A stretch of 11,403 bases of DNA, taken from Acidobacteriota bacterium (GTDB taxonomy: Bacteria > Acidobacteriota > Terriglobia > Terriglobales > Acidobacteriaceae). The notes under the pieces were generated by a model. The model made no database searches. It worked only from the letters and a program-made list of their open reading frames with translations, and was not told the origin of the DNA. Shown here one piece after another: positions 7,399 through 11,403 of the stretch. The number at the start of each line of letters is the position of its first letter. Position 1 is the stretch's first letter. The stretch covers positions 1 to 11,403 of the forward strand of contig JAKABE010000068.1 in NCBI GenBank assembly GCA_021801945.1, in the 5' to 3' direction. A program made the translations under genes and the position numbers.

Positions 7399-7419
7399 CT
7401 TGCCGATCCGATCGGCAAG
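7399..7419. promoter_or_regulatory. Perfect 10-bp inverted repeat upstream of the DsrE-like operon, candidate operator
   Basis: CTTGCCGATC is followed by one base and then its exact reverse complement GATCGGCAAG. It ends 34 bases before the ATG at 7454 and just upstream of the ribosome site. With a 1-base centre it is poorly suited to an RNA hairpin without opening the central pairs, so a protein-binding dyad is more likely. The divergent LysR regulator is one candidate binder, although the near-perfect symmetry is also typical of homodimeric repressors. Its function is inferred from symmetry and position only. Confidence 0.5.
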
Positions 7420-7453
7420 CAAACACAACCCGATTTTCCTGGAGGAAACCAGT

Positions 7454-8170
7454 ATGAATTCGCTCACTCGCAGGTCATTTGTTTCGCAGGCCGCCGCTGG
7501 CCTTGCCGCCCTTGGTGTTGCCGCCGACAGCGCGCGATCCGCCCGCGCCCAACTTGTTTGGAAGGGCTCGGAGTGGAAGCTCGCCGATTTCCAGGCGCTG
7601 GTCAACCACCCCGCCAGCGTCAAGCAGGTCTACGACGTGACGCAAATCGGCGGAGGCAAGTTTCTGAACAACATTAAGAATTCGCTCAATGGCCTCCAGT
7701 TCGGATTCGACGTTCCCCAAGGCCAGATCAAGGTTCTCGCCGCCCTCCACGGCCCAGCCAACATGATGAACTACAACGACTCCATGTGGAGCAAATACAA
7801 GCTGGGAGAATGGCTCAAGGTTACCGATCCCAAAACCGGCCAGCCCGCGGTCCGCAATATCTTCTATGCATCCAAGCACCCGGTGAATGCAGCCGCCTTC
7901 GCCCAGGATCCCGACAACCCCAACTCGGTCTACCAGGACACCACGGTGCAAACGCTGCAGGCTCGCGGCGTGCGCTTCCTGAGCTGTCACACAGCGCTTG
8001 AAGAGCAGTCGCGGATTCTCGTCCGGCACAATCACCTCACCGAGTCTCCTGAGGAGGTTGTGAGGGATTTGCTGGCGAACGTGCTGCCCGGTGTCTTGGT
8101 TGTGGCGTCTATGGTCGCCGCCATTGCTCTGCTGCAGGCGCACGGCCATTACACCTACATTACCGCATAA
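7454..8170 (+). CDS. Tat-exported DsrE-like sulfur-relay protein
   Basis: The protein has 238 residues. A twin-arginine signal (TRRSFVSQA at 5-13, Ala-rich hydrophobic stretch, cleavage near ARAQ at 30-33) predicts export of a folded protein. The mature part looks like a DsrE/DsrF-superfamily domain (COG1416 style): LNNIKNSLNGL (71-81), IKVLAALHGPA (92-102), GVRFLSCHTAL with Cys178 (172-182) and an ending like VASMVAAIALLQAHGHYTYI. Cys178 is the only Cys and aligns with the usual DsrE sulfur-binding position. Compared with cytoplasmic DsrE proteins (about 120 residues) there is an insertion around 105-165. The ATG at 7454 has GGAGG at 7441-7445, 8 bases away. The stop is 18 bases before the binding-protein gene, which with the cytochrome forms a likely operon. 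Binding or sensing of sulfane sulfur in the periplasm is inferred. Confidence 0.8.
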   Translation: MNSLTRRSFVSQAAAGLAALGVAADSARSARAQLVWKGSEWKLADFQALVNHPASVKQVYDVTQIGGGKFLNNIKNSLNGLQFGFDVPQGQIKVLAALHGPANMMNYNDSMWSKYKLGEWLKVTDPKTGQPAVRNIFYASKHPVNAAAFAQDPDNPNSVYQDTTVQTLQARGVRFLSCHTALEEQSRILVRHNHLTESPEEVVRDLLANVLPGVLVVASMVAAIALLQAHGHYTYITA

Positions 8171-8188
8171 CCAGGAGGGATCGAAGCC

Positions 8189-9136
8189 GTGCGCATCCTA
8201 CATAGACCCGTCGCTGTACTTCTCGTCTGCGTCTCCGCGCTTCTCGCTCGGGCGCAGACCATGCCGCCGTGGAGCAAGGGCACCAACGACCCCGCGCCGC
8301 AGGGATACGTCTTTCGCGTCCCTGGTGTCGACAATGTCCCGGATCTGCACGGCAATCCCGCCGATGCGCGCCTGGTGCTGTTCATCGGCGGCAATCAGTT
8401 TTTCGCTCTTCCCCGGCTTGTGGCTGCTTTCGAGCGCCATCATCCCGACCTAAAGGGCCATATCTATTACGAGACCCTTCCGCCCGGAATCCTGCGCCGG
8501 CAGATTGCCGCAAACAACACTCTCACCCTCGGCAACTTGACTATCCAGGTCAAGCCCGATGTCTATGAGGCGGGCTTGCGCGCCGTCACCGCGATGGAGA
8601 AGAGCGGTCAGCTCAAGGGTGAGGTGAGGTATGCCACCAACGATCTCGCCATCATGGTTCACGCCGGCAATCCGCGCCAGATCCATTCGCTGAACGATCT
8701 GGGGCGGCCCGATGTGCGGCTGTCCATGCCCAATCCGCAGTGGGAGGGCGTCGCCAATCAGATTGAGGCATCCCTGCGCAAGGCCGGCGGACAGGCGCTG
8801 GAGACTGCTGTCTATCGCGACAAGGTCAAGGACGGCACGACCTTGCTTACAGAGATTCACCACCGGCAAACGCCCATGCGCATCTTGGCAGGCCGCGCCG
8901 ATGCCGGCGTCACTTGGACCTCCGAGGTCCGGTTTCAAGAGAGTATCGGCAATCCCATCCAGGGCGTAGCCATCCCTCCCGCACAGAACACAACCGCTGT
9001 CTATGCGGGAGGCGTGATGGATAACGCGCCCCATCCGGCGGCCGCTGCCGCGTGGCTGGCCTTTCTACGGACGCCCGAGGCACAAGCCATCTATCGTCAG
9101 TTCGGATTCAAGCCCGTGGCGCGAAAAGCAAAATAG
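8189..9136 (+). CDS. Secreted ModA-like solute-binding protein (SBP_bac_11 type)
   Basis: The 315-residue protein starts at GTG, with AGGAGG at 8173-8178. A signal peptide covers residues 1-22 (hydrophobic LLVCVSALLA, cleavage near ARAQ). The mature chain has the two-lobe pattern of extracellular binding proteins for molybdate-like oxyanions: FIGGNQFFALPRLVAAFE (65-82), then NDLAIMVHAGNP and the SLNDLGRPDVRLSM segment (151-180), GRADAGVTWTSE (235-246) and a C-terminal FLRTPEAQAIYRQFGF (292-307), the common end of ModA-type proteins. No ABC permease or ATPase lies nearby, so it is either an orphan component or has a non-transport role. It sits 12 bases upstream of the cytochrome gene. The ligand could be thiosulfate, sulfate, molybdate or something else; sequence alone does not decide. 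The fold assignment is good, the ligand is unknown. Confidence 0.78.
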   Translation: MRILHRPVAVLLVCVSALLARAQTMPPWSKGTNDPAPQGYVFRVPGVDNVPDLHGNPADARLVLFIGGNQFFALPRLVAAFERHHPDLKGHIYYETLPPGILRRQIAANNTLTLGNLTIQVKPDVYEAGLRAVTAMEKSGQLKGEVRYATNDLAIMVHAGNPRQIHSLNDLGRPDVRLSMPNPQWEGVANQIEASLRKAGGQALETAVYRDKVKDGTTLLTEIHHRQTPMRILAGRADAGVTWTSEVRFQESIGNPIQGVAIPPAQNTTAVYAGGVMDNAPHPAAAAAWLAFLRTPEAQAIYRQFGFKPVARKAK

Positions 9137-9148
9137 GAGAATTCAATC

Positions 9149-9940
9149 ATGACCGGTCCGCAAGCCAAAGCCCTTCTGCCAGCAGCCGCTGCAGTGCTGT
9201 GCTTTGTCGTCCTCGCGGGTTATCACCAACGAGAGGTGGAGGCCAAGGCCTTGCCCGCCATCGGCGACACCAGCTCCGCGATGGCTGAGGCTGCGATGCC
9301 CCCACTGGCGCAACAAGGCAAACTCATCTTCGATCACACCCCGGTGTACGCGAAAAGATACGTCGGCAACCAGCTCTCGTGCAACGACTGCCATCTTAAA
9401 AGCGGCACTGCCAATTTCTCGTCACCTATGATCGACATGGCTGGGCTGTTTCCCTCCTACTCCAAACGGGCGGGCCGAGTCATCACGCTGGAGACCCGCA
9501 TTCAGGAGTGCTTTGTGCGCAGTGAGGCCGGTTTGCCGCCGCCCGCCGCCAGCACGCCCATGAAGGCCCTGGTTGCCTATATCGACTGGCTCTCAAGAAA
9601 CGGCGTCAAAGGAAAACCCTACAAGGGCCGCGGGTTGGTGAAGCTGCCCGCACTCAAGGGCAATCCCGTTGCTGGCAAAGCCATCTATGTTGCGCGATGC
9701 GCCGCCTGTCATGGCGACGACGGCGCCGGAATTCCGTCTGCGTTCCCGCCTCTTTGGGGTAAAGACTCCTATAACGACGGCGCTGGCATGGCCAAACCAG
9801 CCAAGATGGCCCGCTTTGTATTCCACACCATGCCGCAAACCAATCCCGGCTCACTCACGCCGCAACAGGCCTACGACGTATCGGCCTACGTGGACAGCCA
9901 GCCGCGGCCCAAATTCAACCCGGCTTACAGGACTTACTAG
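9149..9940 (+). CDS. tsdA: Diheme cytochrome c, thiosulfate dehydrogenase (TsdA) family
   Basis: The 263-residue protein has an N-terminal hydrophobic segment (10-24) for export or anchoring and two haem c sites: CNDCH (78-82) and CAACH (184-188). Family landmarks fit TsdA: NQLSCNDCHLKSGT, the stretch RVITLETRIQECFVRS with Cys121 (110-125), AYIDWLS (143-149), CHGDDGAGIPSAFPPLWG and YNDGAGMAK, and the ending AYDVSAYVDSQPRP. In characterised TsdA a Cys is the unusual distal ligand of haem 1; Cys121 is the candidate. Haem 2 likely uses Met228. The adjacent residue, Lys in the Allochromatium enzyme, is Thr227 here. TsdA couples two thiosulfates to tetrathionate with release of two electrons, in the periplasm; some members run in reverse. 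AGGAGA (9135-9140) is 8 bases before the ATG. It is the last gene of the DsrE/binding-protein operon. Direction of catalysis and electron partner are unknown. Confidence 0.87.
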   Translation: MTGPQAKALLPAAAAVLCFVVLAGYHQREVEAKALPAIGDTSSAMAEAAMPPLAQQGKLIFDHTPVYAKRYVGNQLSCNDCHLKSGTANFSSPMIDMAGLFPSYSKRAGRVITLETRIQECFVRSEAGLPPPAASTPMKALVAYIDWLSRNGVKGKPYKGRGLVKLPALKGNPVAGKAIYVARCAACHGDDGAGIPSAFPPLWGKDSYNDGAGMAKPAKMARFVFHTMPQTNPGSLTPQQAYDVSAYVDSQPRPKFNPAYRTY

Positions 9941-9964
9941 GGTCTCCGGCCGCTTGATCCTCCA

Positions 9965-9981
9965 GAAGATGTCCCATCTTC
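9965..9981. terminator. Short hairpin after the cytochrome gene, possible terminator
   Basis: GAAGATG (9965-9971) pairs with CATCTTC (9975-9981) around a 3-base loop TCC, 24 bases after the stop. It has no T-run and a modest GC content, so it is a weak terminator candidate. Confidence 0.3.
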
Positions 9982-9992
9982 GAGACTAGCGG

Positions 9993-10050
9993 CTCCTGTC
10001 AAGGAGAAAATGGGCACACCCGGCCACTTTCGCAAATGGACTTGGGAACG
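9993..10050. mobile_element. Possible relic of an IS21-like insertion-sequence end
   Basis: The segment contains TGTCAAGGAGAAAATGGGC, then GGCCACTTTCGCAAATGGAC, with the hexamer AAATGG twice 26 bases apart. Repeated AAATGGRC/GGCCACTTT-type units are typical of IS21-family termini as I remember them. No transposase genes or second end are present, so only a remnant could remain. The resemblance is from memory and unverified. Confidence 0.3.
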
Positions 10051-10077
10051 AAAGCTCAAGTGATCTTTTTGAGCTTT
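10051..10077. terminator. 9-bp inverted repeat, possible terminator
   Basis: AAAGCTCAA (10051-10059) pairs perfectly with TTGAGCTTT (10069-10077) around a 9-base loop. A-rich start and T-rich end would suit a weak bidirectional terminator, but the stem is AT-rich. It may instead belong to the IS-like relic beside it. Confidence 0.35.
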
Positions 10078-10276
10078 TGTCCCCTGATCGGAAAGACAGT
10101 CTTGCATGGCTAAACGATCCAAGCTCGCACGTTGAATATCGATCACCTTCGATGGCAACCCTCAGGTTCCATCAGATCCGTCTTTGAGGCCTGGGAGGCA
10201 CAAATTCCGAATCATCGGGTTATAGATCGAGAACCCGGCCTTTACGCCGCAGCGCATCTCCGGTTATCCATAGAGT

Positions 10277-11386
10277 ATGAACGTCCCGCTTTTTTCTCCC
10301 TTTCAACTGCGTTCGGTGGAGTTTGCCAACCGCATCGGTGTTTCGCCCATGTGCCAGTACTCTTCGCAAGACGGATTCGCCACCGACTGGCATCTCGTTC
10401 ATCTGGGCTGCCGCGCCCAGGGCGGGGCGGGCCTGGTGATGATGGAGGCCACGGCCGTACTCCCTGAAGGCCGCATCTCGCCTGCCGATCATGGCATCTG
10501 GAAGGACGAGCACATTCCCGGCCTCGCGCGCATTGTCGAGTTTCTGCACGCGCAGGGCGCGCGGGCTGGCATTCAACTGGCCCACGCCGGGCGCAAGGGC
10601 AGCACCACGCCCTTTGTCGGCGACAGTTGGGTGGCGTCCGAGGACGGCGGCTGGCATCCGGTGGGACCGAGCGAGTTGGCCTTCTCGCCGAATTACGCCG
10701 TACCCCGGATGCTCGACCTCGCCGGCATCGACGCCGTGATCGAGGGTTTTCGCCAAGCCGCGCGCCGCGCCCTCCAAGCCGGCTTCGATTTTGTGGAGAT
10801 TCACGCGGCGCACGGTTATCTGCTCCACGAGTTTCTTTCCCCACTTGCCAACCAGCGCGGCGACAGGTACGGCGGCAGCTTTGAGAACCGCACGCGCCTG
10901 CTTATCGAAGTCGCCCAAGTTGTCCGCGCCGAGTGGTCAGCAAACCTGCCGCTCTTCGTCCGCATCTCGGCTACCGACTGGGCTGAGGGCGGCTGGACCG
11001 CGGAGGAGTCGGTGCGTCTTGCCCGCACGCTGCGCGAGCTGGGCGTTGACCTGCTCGATGTCTCTACAGGCGGGATGGTTCCCAATGCACATATTCCCGC
11101 TGGTCCCGGTTTTCAAGTGCAATTCGCCGCGCGCATCCGCCGCGAGACGGGGATTGCCACGGCCGCCGTGGGCCTGATTACCGAACCTGCGCAGGCCAAC
11201 GCCATCATCGCCGCGGGCGAGGCCGACCTAGTTCTGCTGGGCCGCCAGATGTTACGCGACCCCTACTGGCCGCTCCACGCCGCGGTCGCGCTGGGCAGCG
11301 AGACGAGCTGGCCGGTGCAGTATATGCGCGCCGCACCGCCGGAGTCTCCAGCCCGCGTGGCCCTGGTTCGCCCTGAAAACAGCTAA
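10277..11386 (+). CDS. NADH:flavin oxidoreductase, class III Old Yellow Enzyme (YqjM/NamA-like)
   Basis: The 369-residue FMN enzyme has the TIM-barrel layout of the YqjM/NamA/XenA group. Cys26 and Tyr28 lie in SPMCQYSS, with the same numbering as YqjM; Cys26 tunes the flavin redox potential in that group. Gln100 is in IQLAHAGRK (99-107). The substrate-binding pair His176 and His179 is in EIHAAHGYLLHEFLSP, followed by RYGGSFENR. The C-terminal GRQMLRDPYWP is the usual phosphate-binding end. Such enzymes reduce the C=C bond of enals, enones and other electrophiles with NADPH, in the cytoplasm, often for detoxification. The ATG at 10277 gives the exact family N-terminus, although no good ribosome site precedes it. 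It is 336 bases from the cytochrome gene and is probably a separate unit with no link to sulfur. All catalytic residues are present. Confidence 0.93.
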   Translation: MNVPLFSPFQLRSVEFANRIGVSPMCQYSSQDGFATDWHLVHLGCRAQGGAGLVMMEATAVLPEGRISPADHGIWKDEHIPGLARIVEFLHAQGARAGIQLAHAGRKGSTTPFVGDSWVASEDGGWHPVGPSELAFSPNYAVPRMLDLAGIDAVIEGFRQAARRALQAGFDFVEIHAAHGYLLHEFLSPLANQRGDRYGGSFENRTRLLIEVAQVVRAEWSANLPLFVRISATDWAEGGWTAEESVRLARTLRELGVDLLDVSTGGMVPNAHIPAGPGFQVQFAARIRRETGIATAAVGLITEPAQANAIIAAGEADLVLLGRQMLRDPYWPLHAAVALGSETSWPVQYMRAAPPESPARVALVRPENS

Positions 11387-11403
11387 TCGACCCCACCGGT
11401 ATT

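Larger units (their letters stand above)
6449..7453. other. About 1 kb intergenic region, no supported gene
   Basis: This stretch separates the divergent LysR gene and the DsrE-like operon. Short open frames occur on both strands, but none shows a recognisable family, a good ribosome site or a coding-like composition. It must hold both divergent promoters, yet I could not pick clear -35/-10 pairs. It contains a hairpin cluster (6790-6884), an isolated CCCGC/GCGGG hairpin (6987-7002, loop GCTTCA) and two dyads near its right end. A decayed gene or an unannotated small RNA is possible. Confidence 0.6.
9941..10276. other. 336-base intergenic region with hairpins, no supported gene
   Basis: This gap separates the cytochrome and oxidoreductase genes. 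It holds two hairpins (9965-9981 and 10051-10077) and a segment near 9995-10050 resembling an insertion-sequence end. No open frame here is convincing. The promoter of the downstream gene should lie at its right side, but I see no clear -35/-10 pair. Confidence 0.6.

Noticed and set aside
6995..7418. Minus-strand open frames of about 115-127 codons in the 1-kb gap
   Set aside because: They have no recognisable domain, no convincing ribosome site and an erratic composition. A decayed gene cannot be excluded, but I cannot support one.
10220..10918. Minus-strand 232-codon open frame over the oxidoreductase gene
   Set aside because: It overlaps the well-supported Old Yellow Enzyme gene and shows no family signature; typical GC-rich antisense frame.
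1..11403. CRISPR array, prophage or complete insertion sequence
   Set aside because: No regularly spaced repeats, phage genes or transposase motifs were seen anywhere in the window.

Overview
The window is GC-rich, gene-dense bacterial chromosome. The host is Gram-negative: there is an outer-membrane porin ending in Phe, a periplasmic c-type cytochrome and a twin-arginine signal. I lean towards Acidobacteriota because of overall style (ordinary AGGAGG ribosome sites, GC-rich codons, this gene mix). This is an impression, and a proteobacterial host is not excluded.

Left block (1-3515, + strand). After the tail of an unidentified gene come three tightly packed genes: a TauE/SafE-type anion exporter, a TIGR02186-type membrane-anchored periplasmic protein, and an OprP/OprO-type porin. 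Gaps and overlaps are a few bases to 29 bases, so this is very likely one operon. It spans inner membrane, periplasm and outer membrane. A GC-rich hairpin follows the porin.

Middle (3782-6448). A CoA-disulfide/persulfide reductase with a fused C-terminal rhodanese domain is on +. A LysR-type regulator is on -, converging on it with only 12 bases between the stop codons.

Intergenic 6449-7453. About 1 kb has no convincing gene. It holds a cluster of short hairpins near 6790-6884 and two dyad-symmetric sites (7365-7378 and 7399-7419) just upstream of the next operon.

Right block (7454-9940, + strand). Three genes are spaced like an operon, each with a good ribosome site: a Tat-exported DsrE-like protein, a secreted ModA-like solute-binding protein without visible transporter partners, and a diheme cytochrome c of the thiosulfate dehydrogenase (TsdA) type. 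All three products should be outside the cytoplasm. After a 336-base gap with hairpins and a possible insertion-sequence-end relic comes a class III Old Yellow Enzyme (YqjM/NamA-like) gene, apparently unrelated.

Common theme: inorganic sulfur. TsdA would interconvert thiosulfate and tetrathionate, the exported DsrE-like protein may carry or sense sulfur, the rhodanese-fused reductase would handle persulfides in the cytoplasm, and TauE with its partners would move sulfite-like anions across the envelope. The regulator resembles CysL/CysB-type LysR proteins. The least familiar part is the exported DsrE plus orphan binding protein plus TsdA trio.
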